Source of the DNA: an uncultured archaeon
GTDB taxonomy: Archaea > Thermoproteota > Nitrososphaeria > Nitrososphaerales > CALBXV01
DNA: 20,745 nucleotides
Direction: 5' to 3'
NCBI GenBank assembly: GCA_937890045.1
Contig: CALBXV010000180.1
Coordinates: 1-20,745 of the forward strand
Of this stretch, positions 1 through 8,804 are shown one piece after another. The number at the start of each line of letters is the position of its first letter. Position 1 is the stretch's first letter. A program made the translations under genes and the position numbers. The notes under the pieces were generated by a model. That model searched no databases, was not told where the DNA came from, and saw nothing but the letters and a program-made list of their open reading frames with translations.

Positions 1-2034
1 AAAATATCTGCGGAAAATAATAAGGTTATAAAGAATTTAAGAGATCGATTAAAAACAATTCGTGATTTAAATAAAGAAGAAAAGAAAGCGTTGGATATGA
101 TGGGGGATCAAACAGTTCGAGAAAAATTGTTATTACAACTTGGTACATCTAAAGACAAACAAACTCGTAATTATGGAAAGGTTTTAGATACACAATTAAA
201 AACAAACATTAAAATGGCTAAAGGGGATATGGGTGTTTTTAAAACATTAAGAATGCAATTCCAACAAAGAAAACAAATTAAAATGATTAACAATCTAGAT
301 AAAGATATTCAAAAAGCTAAAGCAGAAGGTGCAGATGAAGAAGTAACTAAATTAGAACTTTTGAAAGGAGTATTAGAAGGTAATGTTAAACAACAAAAAG
401 CTTTTACTAATGCTAGTACTGATGCAATAGATGCTTCAGGGGAAATGAAAGGGGATCTTGAAACATTGGCTCCTGGTTTAGCCGGTGCGGCAAAAAAAGG
501 TAAGGAATTTATTAATATTCTAAAAAAGAATCCAATGAAAGCTATGCAAATGGCAGCAATTGCTGTTGTTGCACTTATGGTTAAAATGGTTCTTGTGATG
601 AGAGAACTTAAAAAAGAATTTGGAACAACTGATCAACAAACTGCTAAATTACAAGGAAATTTAGTGGAAGCAGGCTTTGCATTGAAATTTATGGGAATTA
701 GTGGAGCAGAAGTTAAAGCAACTGCAACAGCAATTATGGAAGAATTTGGTAATATTAATAATGTTTCAACAGAAACATTAAAATCTATGGGTAAATTGCA
801 TGCTACATTAGGTATTGCAGGAGCAGATGCAGCAAAGCTTCTTAGTTGGATGGAAGGTATTTCAGGATCAACGAGAGAACAATTACTTAATCAAATAAAA
901 TTTCAAGGAGAACTTGCTCAAGCTAAAGGTGTTGCACCAGCTGCTGTTATGAAAGATGTAGCAAGTCAAACTGAATTATTTGCAGATTTTGCTAAAGATG
1001 GTGGTGCAAATATTTTTGAAGCTGCTACGCAAGCAAGAGCACTTGGACTTAATTTAGGTACAGTTGCTAAAATAGCTGATAGTTTATTAGACTTTGAATC
1101 ATCTGTAAACGCTCAAATGGAAGCTTCTATGATGATAGGTAGAAATATTAATTCTGATAGAGCTAGACAATTAGCACTTCAAGGTGATTTAGCTGGGATG
1201 CAGAAAGAAGTTTTAAAACAACTTGGAAGTGAAGCGGAATTTAATAATATGAATAGACTTCAAAGGCAAGCTATGGCAAAAGCATTTGGATTGTCTACAG
1301 AAGAATTAAGTAAAATGGTTAGAGAACAAGAAAAATTAAATCAGAGATTTTCTATGGTAACTTGGTTTTTAGAAAAACTTGCTGCAGTAACTGGTTTATT
1401 TACTAAATTAAGACCAATTTTAGAAATTATAGGTGTTATATTTGCAGTAACACTTTTACCTATGATGATAAAATGGACAGTTATGGGTATTATTGGAATT
1501 GCAAGATTGGTAACTGGATTAGTACTTGCAAATGCAGTATTGCTTGGACAAGCAGCTATGTGGGTTATAAATACAATAGCAGCAAATTTATTTTGGGCAG
1601 CTGCTACTTTAGGAATATCATTACTTATAGCAGGAATTGTAGCTATGATAATGAATTGGGATAAAGTAAAAGCTTGGTTTTCTGATAATGCGGGTAAAAT
1701 TGCATCGTATTTAAAACTGGCATTTTTTCCAATTTTTATGATTATTGAAGGAATTAAATTAGTTATGTCTGGTGCTAAGAAATTAGCCTCATTTTTTGGT
1801 GGTGGTGGTGGTGGAGAAGTTGCTACTGAAGGAACAGTAGGAGCTCAACATGGTGGAATATTTACTACACCAACTAATGTAAATGTAGCAGAGGCAGGAA
1901 CAGCAGAAGCAGTTATTCCATTAGATCCCGCAGGAATAAAAGTTAATAATGAAGATTTACTTGAAAAACTGGATATATTGATTGCGACAATGGGTGGAGT
2001 GAAGACTGAGGTTAGAGAAATGGGAGTTAAATAA
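1..2034 (+). CDS. Tail tape measure protein (5' end outside window)
   Basis: The reading frame is open from base 1, so the gene starts upstream and at least 677 residues are present; the TTG at 91 and ATG at 97 are internal codons. The protein is rich in Ala, Lys and Met, with predicted helices throughout. Hydrophobic stretches lie near bases 540-600 and 1410-1760, as expected for the membrane-active part of a tape measure. Near the end come a six-glycine run (about 1797-1814) and the sequence GTAEAVIPLD, a C-terminal signature I associate with tape measure proteins. Such proteins set tail length and help pass DNA through the inner membrane. The next gene starts inside the stop codon (TAATG at 2032-2036), and baseplate genes follow, which agrees with this role. 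The family is fairly sure; full length is unknown. Confidence 0.82.
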   Translation, partial: KISAENNKVIKNLRDRLKTIRDLNKEEKKALDMMGDQTVREKLLLQLGTSKDKQTRNYGKVLDTQLKTNIKMAKGDMGVFKTLRMQFQQRKQIKMINNLDKDIQKAKAEGADEEVTKLELLKGVLEGNVKQQKAFTNASTDAIDASGEMKGDLETLAPGLAGAAKKGKEFINILKKNPMKAMQMAAIAVVALMVKMVLVMRELKKEFGTTDQQTAKLQGNLVEAGFALKFMGISGAEVKATATAIMEEFGNINNVSTETLKSMGKLHATLGIAGADAAKLLSWMEGISGSTREQLLNQIKFQGELAQAKGVAPAAVMKDVASQTELFADFAKDGGANIFEAATQARALGLNLGTVAKIADSLLDFESSVNAQMEASMMIGRNINSDRARQLALQGDLAGMQKEVLKQLGSEAEFNNMNRLQRQAMAKAFGLSTEELSKMVREQEKLNQRFSMVTWFLEKLAAVTGLFTKLRPILEIIGVIFAVTLLPMMIKWTVMGIIGIARLVTGLVLANAVLLGQAAMWVINTIAANLFWAAATLGISLLIAGIVAMIMNWDKVKAWFSDNAGKIASYLKLAFFPIFMIIEGIKLVMSGAKKLASFFGGGGGGEVATEGTVGAQHGGIFTTPTNVNVAEAGTAEAVIPLDPAGIKVNNEDLLEKLDILIATMGGVKTEVREMGVK

Positions 2035-4850
2035 TGGGTTTAGTTGACTTAACACAAAACTTAGAGAACTTCAAATGGACTAATTATAGTGGTATAGGTG
2101 ATAGTCAATCACCACAATCATTTGGTGATGGACATTCTGCAACAGTAGTAAGTGGTAAGAAAGAATTTGTAAGACCAGATCCAATTGCTTTAGAAAAGAT
2201 GGAATCTAAATTTGGGCCTCGTAGTAGTGAAGTTGATTATATGGATGCAGAAAAGAGAGGTAGAGGATTTATACCCCCAGGTGATCCACCTGAAGGATTT
2301 AAGACAAATATGGAAACTTCGTTTATTGCTCCTGAAAATCAACTGGCAAAAACACCCATTTCTTATACAATAGCAGGAATGAATTCAGCATTAATTTATG
2401 GTATAGTTACTGAAAAATCTTTAAATATAGAACCAAGAGCAGAAGGTGCATGGGGCAATTCAGAATTACCTATTAGTACATATGTAAGTTATTATCCAAG
2501 AGAAGAAGATACTTTTTCTACATTAGTTGATTCATCTCATATTATTGAAAGAAAACCAACACCATTGGTAGTACCTGGTATTCCTATAGAAAATCAAGGG
2601 TCTGTTCAAAGATATTTACCGAAAACATATTCATCAATAAAACAACAAGTGGGTTATATTCATAGATATGGAAACCCACCTATTTCAGTTGCAAGACCAT
2701 TTGATAGAAATTTAACTGAAGCACCTTTTGAGTTCATCGGAAGAACTCAGTTTTTTAATGATTTTCTACCAACAACGGAAGTAACAACAACTACAATAGG
2801 AACTGGTTCACCATATTTTGCAACAGGTACAACTACAATAGATGCAAATGGAAATGTTGCTACTTTAGAACATAGAACGTCTGAACTTGAAGAATTTTAT
2901 AGAGGACAAGTAAAGGGATTAACTATAGGGCAAACTTTAGATCCTCGAGCTAATTCTGCAGAACCATTTATTGTTAGAAAAATTGGTGATAGGTGGGGAT
3001 TGGATGATCCAGAAAAAGTTTTTGGAAAGTATTTAGGTAAGGTTGCTGGGTTTGTAGATGGTCTTTCTAGTGAGTTTTTTAGAGATGGTATTTCATCTCA
3101 GATAGATAGGAGTTTTGCAGATGCAACAAGAACTTCTAGATTTTTACTTTCACAAAGAGGTATGTTCTTTTTAATGAAGCAGGGAATTCTTCAATCTCTT
3201 AGTCCTACATTAGAAACAAAAATTTATAATCCCTTTTCATTAGCATCTATAGTTCCAACAGTTCATTTAAATAGGCACTTGGGTGGTTTCAAATATGAAG
3301 ATGTTATAAGTGGTGAAAATTTTGTATCTGCAGTTAAGGACAAACTTCCTAAATTTGTTGTTAGTTTGTTAGAAGGAAAAGAACCTATTTTTGGTGGTAG
3401 ATTTAAAGATAGTACTTCATTGTTGAAGTTTGGTGGATTAAATTTTCCAGGAAGAATAAAATTTCAAGCATTAGATGCTATTGGTGGAAATGAAGTAGAA
3501 GCATTTGGAATTAAAGCTACTCCACCGAAAATTCCTATGGCATTAGAAACAAGATTATTATTAGGTAATCCAAATAAATATTTATTTCCATTTTCTTCAG
3601 CACCTGTAAGTATTAGTAGAGGTATTCCATCATTTAGTGGTGGTTTAGATTTAGCAGCTAAAGATGCAGATAGACTAGAAAGAGATAGTATTACATTTGG
3701 TAGAAATAAAGGTATTAGTTTAGGTGGTTTAAAAGAAGCATTAATAGATAGATATACTTCTTTAGCATATGGACAACTTCAAAAGGGATATCAATATTAT
3801 AAGGATGGTAAAATTCAAAAACCAGATTTATCAAAAATTTCTAAAGAATCATTAGTTGCATCTGGACAGGCAGTTGTAGATAAAATAGGTAAGGGTTTTT
3901 CAGCCATAAAAACTGTTGCACGGGATGAAGTTGGTGCATTTAAGGAAAGACAGAAGAAACAACTTAGTGCATTAGAAAAGAGTAAAGGTATTGGTGGAGT
4001 TACAAATAGACATGAGTTAGGGTTAATGGAATCCAAAGATGAAACTTTAGGATTAGTGAAAATAGATAGTAGTGGTAAACTTGCAAATGATTTGGCTGAT
4101 AAAATTAATTTAGTTCCTTATGGTGGAAGTAAAGATGATGATTCATTTAATGATACAGATGCAGATTTTATTCCATTTAAATTTAGAGATATAGTAAATG
4201 GTAAATGGATTATTTTTAGAGCAATATTAAGTGGAATAAACGATAGTGTTTCTCCAGATTGGGGTGATACAAGATTTGTTGGAAGGCCAGATAAGGTATT
4301 TGTATACAAAGGAGTAGATAGAACTATAAGTTTTGACTTTGACATTTATCCTAAAACAAAACAGGAATTGCCAGTTCTTTGGGAAAAAATAAATTACTTA
4401 ATGGGACTTTGTTATCCATCTTGGACTAATGATAGAATTGTAGCTCCGTTTATTGAACTTACAATTGGGAATTTATATCAAAAGACTCCAGGATTTTTAG
4501 CTAGTTTATCTATAGCAACTCCAGATAATAGTACTTGGGAAATAGAATCTGGAATGCAATTACCAAAACATATTGCAGCTACTTGTACTTTTAGATATAT
4601 TGGTAAATATAAACAATCTACTATAGGTAAACATTTTGAATTACCTTGGTTAGAATTAAATGCTACCTCTGGTGAATTATTTGATAAGAATCCAATGGAA
4701 GATTCTGAAGCAACATATCCTATAAGAAATGCTGTTCATGAAACTTTATATAGTGAAATTTCAGATGAAAGTTTTGCTAAAAATATAGAGACTACAAAAC
4801 CCCAGAATATATTTGCTGAACAAGCATCAAGACTTGCGGGATTTGGATAG
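2034..4850 (+). CDS. Large baseplate/tail-tube structural protein (gp48/gp54-like C-terminus)
   Basis: This 938-residue protein starts at an ATG overlapping the upstream stop by one base. The last third (about residues 705-880) holds the recognisable part: FRDIVNGKWIIFRAILSGI, then WGDTRFVGRPDKVFVYKGVD, then YPKTKQELPVLWEKINYL, then VAPFIELTIGN. As I recall, this pattern recurs in proteins of T4-like aquatic phages placed between tape measure and hub, and may correspond to the gp48/gp54 tube-baseplate junction. The first 700 residues are low in recognisable motifs and make the protein much longer than T4 gp48 (about 360 residues). No signal peptide or membrane segment is seen. A structural role is well supported by context; the exact T4 equivalent is an inference. 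A peptidoglycan-interacting or tube-initiator role would be an alternative. Confidence 0.6.
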   Translation: MGLVDLTQNLENFKWTNYSGIGDSQSPQSFGDGHSATVVSGKKEFVRPDPIALEKMESKFGPRSSEVDYMDAEKRGRGFIPPGDPPEGFKTNMETSFIAPENQLAKTPISYTIAGMNSALIYGIVTEKSLNIEPRAEGAWGNSELPISTYVSYYPREEDTFSTLVDSSHIIERKPTPLVVPGIPIENQGSVQRYLPKTYSSIKQQVGYIHRYGNPPISVARPFDRNLTEAPFEFIGRTQFFNDFLPTTEVTTTTIGTGSPYFATGTTTIDANGNVATLEHRTSELEEFYRGQVKGLTIGQTLDPRANSAEPFIVRKIGDRWGLDDPEKVFGKYLGKVAGFVDGLSSEFFRDGISSQIDRSFADATRTSRFLLSQRGMFFLMKQGILQSLSPTLETKIYNPFSLASIVPTVHLNRHLGGFKYEDVISGENFVSAVKDKLPKFVVSLLEGKEPIFGGRFKDSTSLLKFGGLNFPGRIKFQALDAIGGNEVEAFGIKATPPKIPMALETRLLLGNPNKYLFPFSSAPVSISRGIPSFSGGLDLAAKDADRLERDSITFGRNKGISLGGLKEALIDRYTSLAYGQLQKGYQYYKDGKIQKPDLSKISKESLVASGQAVVDKIGKGFSAIKTVARDEVGAFKERQKKQLSALEKSKGIGGVTNRHELGLMESKDETLGLVKIDSSGKLANDLADKINLVPYGGSKDDDSFNDTDADFIPFKFRDIVNGKWIIFRAILSGINDSVSPDWGDTRFVGRPDKVFVYKGVDRTISFDFDIYPKTKQELPVLWEKINYLMGLCYPSWTNDRIVAPFIELTIGNLYQKTPGFLASLSIATPDNSTWEIESGMQLPKHIAATCTFRYIGKYKQSTIGKHFELPWLELNATSGELFDKNPMEDSEATYPIRNAVHETLYSEISDESFAKNIETTKPQNIFAEQASRLAGFG

Positions 4851-4861
4851 GAGAGTAGTAA

Positions 4862-5182
4862 ATGCCATATAGATATAAATCTACAGAAACAAAGAGAAAT
4901 AAATTAGATAATAGGGTTTATATACCTACTATTTATCCCATTATACCAATTGGTGATGATGATAAATTTATTTGGACTAGAGAAAAAGATAGACTTGATA
5001 ATCTTGCACATAAGTATTATGGTGATAATACATTATGGTGGATTATATCAAGAGCTAATGATCATGTTGAAAGTGGTAATATTGGTTTAGAGCCTGGAAT
5101 AAATTTACGAATACCTATGGATATTGATGAAATTTTACTAAATTTTGAAAAATTAAATTCGCCCGAATCTGCTGGGTTATGA
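4862..5182 (+). CDS. LysM-like baseplate protein (tail protein X / gp53 type)
   Basis: A 106-residue protein whose centre (about residues 40-90) looks like a LysM-type fold: WTREKDRLDNLAHKYYGD, then LWWIISRAND, then LEPGINLRIP. The order 'drl..iA.kyYgd..lWW.I..aN.....l.pG..LriP' is the usual pattern of phage tail protein X and of the C-terminal part of T4 gp53, a baseplate wedge component. A good ribosome site (GGAGAG, about 4850-4855) precedes the ATG. The position between a tube/baseplate protein and the likely hub fits. It is shorter than T4 gp53 and carries essentially only the LysM-like unit. The fold class is fairly sure; whether it binds peptidoglycan or only other baseplate proteins is not visible. 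Confidence 0.75.
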   Translation: MPYRYKSTETKRNKLDNRVYIPTIYPIIPIGDDDKFIWTREKDRLDNLAHKYYGDNTLWWIISRANDHVESGNIGLEPGINLRIPMDIDEILLNFEKLNSPESAGL

Positions 5183-5200
5183 AAAACATAGGTATAGAAT

Positions 5201-7837
5201 ATGAGTATTTATTTAACTCCAATTCCTGAAGAGATTCGACGATCGCTACATGAGAGGGAAGAATCATTAAAGAAAAGTTCTATTAACAAAAGTGCTTCCA
5301 GTACTGTAACAAGAGATGGTTCTGATCCTTCATATACATTTTATCCTCTTGGAACTGTATATATAAAATTATTTTCCCCTGTTAAAACAGATTCTATGCC
5401 CGATGGCGCAATGCTTATGGGTGGTGAAATGGTGAAAGAAGATAATGTGTGGAAAATGAAACATGGTTTTGAAGAAATGTATACATCCCCCCAATTTGAT
5501 TCAACTGGAAAAAATGCTAAAGTACAAAATAATCCTTTTAGACCTATGCCTGGAGTAGAAAGTCTTGATGTTTCTTATAAAGGTGGAATGAGAGCTATTA
5601 GAGAAGGCACTATAAAATGGAGTTGTTTTAGTTTAGAGGATTTAGATAGGTTAACTCCCCACTTTTTATCTATTGGAAAATCTGTATTAGTAGAATGGGG
5701 ATGGGTGGATGCAGAAGTATTAAGAAATTCTTTTGAAATGAATGAATTTTTGGATTTAGATGCAACTAAGTTATATAAGAGAATGAAAAAGAAGATTTTA
5801 GATTCAAAAGGTAATATGGATATGATGAGAGGTATTATTAAAAATTTTGAGTGGCAATTGAGAGATGATGGTGGATTTGATTGTACTACAAATATAGTAT
5901 CTATGGGAGTTAATATTACTGGTGCTAGTACTAAAAGTGAAATACAATGTGATTATGAACCAGTTGTAAAGAATGATGGTAAAACAGTAGTGTTAAAACC
6001 AAAAGTAAATTTAAATACCTATATAAAAACATTAAATACTCAATTAAAAAAGTATGTACAAAATAAAACATTTTCTGATAGGGGGATTGTATACTTCACT
6101 AAAGAAGGTTCTTTATTTAGGGGTGATGCTGATGCTGGTCCATATGTTACTTGGGGTTGGATGGAAGATAATATTTTAAGTAAATTTTTAGGAAAGGTTG
6201 GAAAAGCAGAAAAAGATGGTAATGGTAATTATAGTGGAAATGAAAGCGAAGTCCTTGCTCAAATAAGAAGTATATCTACGAGGTCTCATGAAAGTGTTGA
6301 TGGCGCTTTTGTTAAGGAAAGTATAATTATTGGAAATCACAAAGCTTTACTCACACCAAATAGAAGAAAGTTTATTTTACCTGGACAGTGGCCTGCTGAT
6401 ACATTAGTAAAAACTGGTGTGTCTGATGTAAAGGAAGCATTGAATCAGACATTAGAGCTTGAAGCTATGGATGGTGTTACAGAAAGAGTAGGTAAAGCTT
6501 GGGATGAGGGGGATGGTTATAGTGGTGCTATTAAAGATGTTGGAACAGAGATATTTGACACAATGAAAGAATCTTTATCAGAAGTATATGGTGATGTAAA
6601 AAATATGGTAGAAGTAATGATAGCAGGTGCTGGTGATAGTTTTGATGAAGAACTTACTCGTGAATTAGCAACAGTTATAAAAAATAATTTTACTAAAGAT
6701 AATAGTAGATTTGCAGTAGATAAAGATAATTGGACTAATGGTGGTTATTTAAGAAATATTTTATTACATTGGGAATTTATAAGAGATTGTTTCCAGAATG
6801 CAGATACTATAGAAGCTGGTTTGAAAACTATGTTTTCAAAAATGAATGATGAAGTAAATAATTTATGGGATTTTCAAGTGGTAAATTCTCCTGACGATGA
6901 ACGCATTGTACAAGTTGTGGATAGAAATTTTACTACTAGAAGTGTAAAACAATTATTAGATAGTAAAAGTAAATTAGATTTTGATACTGGTAAAGCAACA
7001 GGAGATTTATTTGAGTTTAAAGTATGGTCAGAGGGTAGTCTTGTAAGTGCTCAAAATATGACAAGCAGAGTTCCAAGTGCAATGGCAGTTAGTGCTATGT
7101 ATGGTTCAAATAAACAAACACCAGAAGAAGGTGGTGCAGATGATAATGTTACAGGTGGTGCTATAGGAAATATGAGTAGTGATAAAAGTGATCAATCTAT
7201 ATATCCTGTTGCAGCTGCTTGGAAATTTCCTAATTTTGGAAATTCTTATGAAGATCCTAATAAAGATTTAACTTTAACAGATGGGCCCCCATTAGGTGAT
7301 ATTGAATTTGAAACAGATGAAGAGGAACAAAAAAGAAATGTTGATGCAGGTACTACTACACAAGATACTGATAAAACTGGTGCTACTGATCAACAAAATC
7401 AAGAAGATTTTTTAAAAATGATACAGGGGTTTTCTGAACAATCTCAAACTAGAAAATCTATACCAGTACATAGACACATTTATGATGAAGATGGGGTTAT
7501 GAAAAAAAGACATAAAGAAATTATGAAATCTCTTATAACTCTTGTTCCGCCAATTGATCCAGAAGCTAAAACACAACCAAAAAAATATCAAGATGCACTA
7601 TTACCAATAGATTTATCATTATCAATGGATGGTATTGGTGGAATATTACCTGGTCATGCATTTACTACTTCTTTTATTCCAGTAAGATATAAAAAAACAG
7701 TAGTATTTCAAGTGAAAGACATAACTCACAAAATTGCTGCAGAAGGGTGGGATGTTGATATAACAGGGCAAATTAGACTATCACAAACAATTTTAAATAA
7801 TGTAGTATCTAAACAAGAAAAAGAAGCTAAACAATAA
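5201..7837 (+). CDS. Probable baseplate hub protein
   Basis: An 878-residue protein. Residues about 118-170 carry VESLDVSYKGGMRAIREGTI, then SLEDLDRLTPHFLSIGKSVL and VEWGW, a block I associate with hub proteins of aquatic T4-like phages. The C-terminal 70 residues hold SMDGIGGILPGHAFTTSFIP, then VVFQVKDITHKI and EGWDVDITGQIRL; this DGIGGI.PG..F pattern also recurs in phage baseplate hub proteins. Between them lies a long, variable, Asp/Thr-rich middle (about residues 640-740) with QQNQ/DTDKTG-type linker sequence. No lysozyme domain like that of T4 gp5 is visible, so cell-wall cutting must be done by another protein if at all. The ribosome site is weak (AGG), suggesting translation coupled to the preceding gene. 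The structural role is likely; 'hub' rests on motif memory and gene order. Confidence 0.62.
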   Translation: MSIYLTPIPEEIRRSLHEREESLKKSSINKSASSTVTRDGSDPSYTFYPLGTVYIKLFSPVKTDSMPDGAMLMGGEMVKEDNVWKMKHGFEEMYTSPQFDSTGKNAKVQNNPFRPMPGVESLDVSYKGGMRAIREGTIKWSCFSLEDLDRLTPHFLSIGKSVLVEWGWVDAEVLRNSFEMNEFLDLDATKLYKRMKKKILDSKGNMDMMRGIIKNFEWQLRDDGGFDCTTNIVSMGVNITGASTKSEIQCDYEPVVKNDGKTVVLKPKVNLNTYIKTLNTQLKKYVQNKTFSDRGIVYFTKEGSLFRGDADAGPYVTWGWMEDNILSKFLGKVGKAEKDGNGNYSGNESEVLAQIRSISTRSHESVDGAFVKESIIIGNHKALLTPNRRKFILPGQWPADTLVKTGVSDVKEALNQTLELEAMDGVTERVGKAWDEGDGYSGAIKDVGTEIFDTMKESLSEVYGDVKNMVEVMIAGAGDSFDEELTRELATVIKNNFTKDNSRFAVDKDNWTNGGYLRNILLHWEFIRDCFQNADTIEAGLKTMFSKMNDEVNNLWDFQVVNSPDDERIVQVVDRNFTTRSVKQLLDSKSKLDFDTGKATGDLFEFKVWSEGSLVSAQNMTSRVPSAMAVSAMYGSNKQTPEEGGADDNVTGGAIGNMSSDKSDQSIYPVAAAWKFPNFGNSYEDPNKDLTLTDGPPLGDIEFETDEEEQKRNVDAGTTTQDTDKTGATDQQNQEDFLKMIQGFSEQSQTRKSIPVHRHIYDEDGVMKKRHKEIMKSLITLVPPIDPEAKTQPKKYQDALLPIDLSLSMDGIGGILPGHAFTTSFIPVRYKKTVVFQVKDITHKIAAEGWDVDITGQIRLSQTILNNVVSKQEKEAKQ

Positions 7838-7839
7838 AA

Positions 7840-8754
7840 ATGTCAGCAATAAGTAAAATAATTGAAATAACAGAAAGAGTAGTTGGTAATCAAACTACTT
7901 TAAGAGATGGTGAATTTGAATTTTCAGACGGAACTTTAGTTAAGAAAAATATGCCATATCATATTCATTATACTGTAGATAAGAAAGAACATTTTATGAC
8001 AAAGGGTATGCATGGTTTACAATCTAAATTAATGTTTAAAAGAAATGGTAAACAGAGTGATTATTTTACTTATACAAACTTGAATATTAAAAGTAGTGAT
8101 ATATATTTAAAACCTTATAAATTTGAGGTATCTGATGAAGATTATGATAATGGTTTTGTTAGAAGGTATTATGCTAAATTAAGAAGTAATATTAAAGATG
8201 CTCCCGTAGAAATAAGTGAGGATGATTATAATGTAAGTCATAAAAATTATTTTAAAACTTCTGTTAAATGGAGATTGGGTGGGAGTAAAGAAGATATAGA
8301 AAAAAGTAATAAAGCAGCAATAGAATTATCTTCAAAAGAAATTCCAAATTTAGGTGGAAATTTAAATGTGTTAGAACTATGGGAAGGTGATGAACCAATT
8401 CAATCAGAGAGTGTAAAAGAAAAGTTAGAGAGATTAAAGAAAAGAGATAAACCTGTTGTAGTGAAAAAGAAAAAACCAACACCAATGCCAATGGAAGTTG
8501 AGATGCCACAAATACCATCTATTGTTCCAATACAAAGGCCAAGTCCAATGCCATTAGTTACAAAATCAAGACCTAAGAAATCAACTAAGAGGGCATCTAT
8601 TGGTAAGAAAAAGACTAAAGGTAGAAAGAAAACAACTAGTAGAGAAGTGTTGAGAGTTAAAGAACAAAGAAGTTCGAGAGCAAGAAAAACAGTTTCAAAA
8701 AGAGGTTCGGGAGAAAGAAGAACACCTTCAAAGAGAGGTTCGAAAATTTATTGA
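7840..8754 (+). CDS. Uncharacterised virion-module protein with a strongly basic tail
   Basis: A 304-residue protein that I cannot assign to a family. The ATG lies two bases after the hub stop. Residues 1-190 are a mixed globular region with GTLVKKNMPYHIHYTVDKKE and LWEGDEP. From about residue 195 the sequence becomes low complexity: first a Lys/Pro/Met linker (KKKKPTPMPMEVEMP, then SPMPLV), then about 75 residues dense in Lys, Arg, Ser and Thr, including KKKTKGRKKTTS and SKRGSGERRTPSKRG. Such a tail is likely disordered and could bind DNA, RNA or acidic partners. Being last in the tail block, it may be a virion protein or an internal DNA-contacting protein. No catalytic motif, signal peptide or membrane segment is seen. 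Confidence 0.6.
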   Translation: MSAISKIIEITERVVGNQTTLRDGEFEFSDGTLVKKNMPYHIHYTVDKKEHFMTKGMHGLQSKLMFKRNGKQSDYFTYTNLNIKSSDIYLKPYKFEVSDEDYDNGFVRRYYAKLRSNIKDAPVEISEDDYNVSHKNYFKTSVKWRLGGSKEDIEKSNKAAIELSSKEIPNLGGNLNVLELWEGDEPIQSESVKEKLERLKKRDKPVVVKKKKPTPMPMEVEMPQIPSIVPIQRPSPMPLVTKSRPKKSTKRASIGKKKTKGRKKTTSREVLRVKEQRSSRARKTVSKRGSGERRTPSKRGSKIY

Positions 8755-8783
8755 AGTAATGTAATTTAGTTTGATATATATTA
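8751..8783 (+). promoter_or_regulatory. Putative phage promoter with TTGATATATATTA element
   Basis: The gap between 8754 and 8805 contains TTGATATATATTA (8771-8783). The same 13 bases occur in the gap before the ssDNA-binding protein gene (15828-15840), and close relatives stand before the reductase gene. A TTGAAG at 8751-8756 lies 18 bases before a TATATA (8775-8780), which would suit a -35/-10 pair. Function is inferred from recurrence at the heads of gene blocks. Confidence 0.4.
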
Positions 8784-8804
8784 ATAATAAAGGTTATAGT
8801 TCAT

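Noticed and set aside
1473..1664. 63-codon + strand frame within the tape measure gene
   Set aside because: It lies wholly inside a better-supported frame and encodes a Tyr/Ser/Cys/Asn-rich product typical of a shifted reading frame.
3815..4345. Minus-strand open frames inside the baseplate gene and similar ones elsewhere (8264-8518, 10231-10479, 10695-10928, 14184-14458, 16513-16713, 17054-17260)
   Set aside because: They are opposite well-supported genes or RNA promoters, lack ribosome sites and show the composition of antisense shadows.
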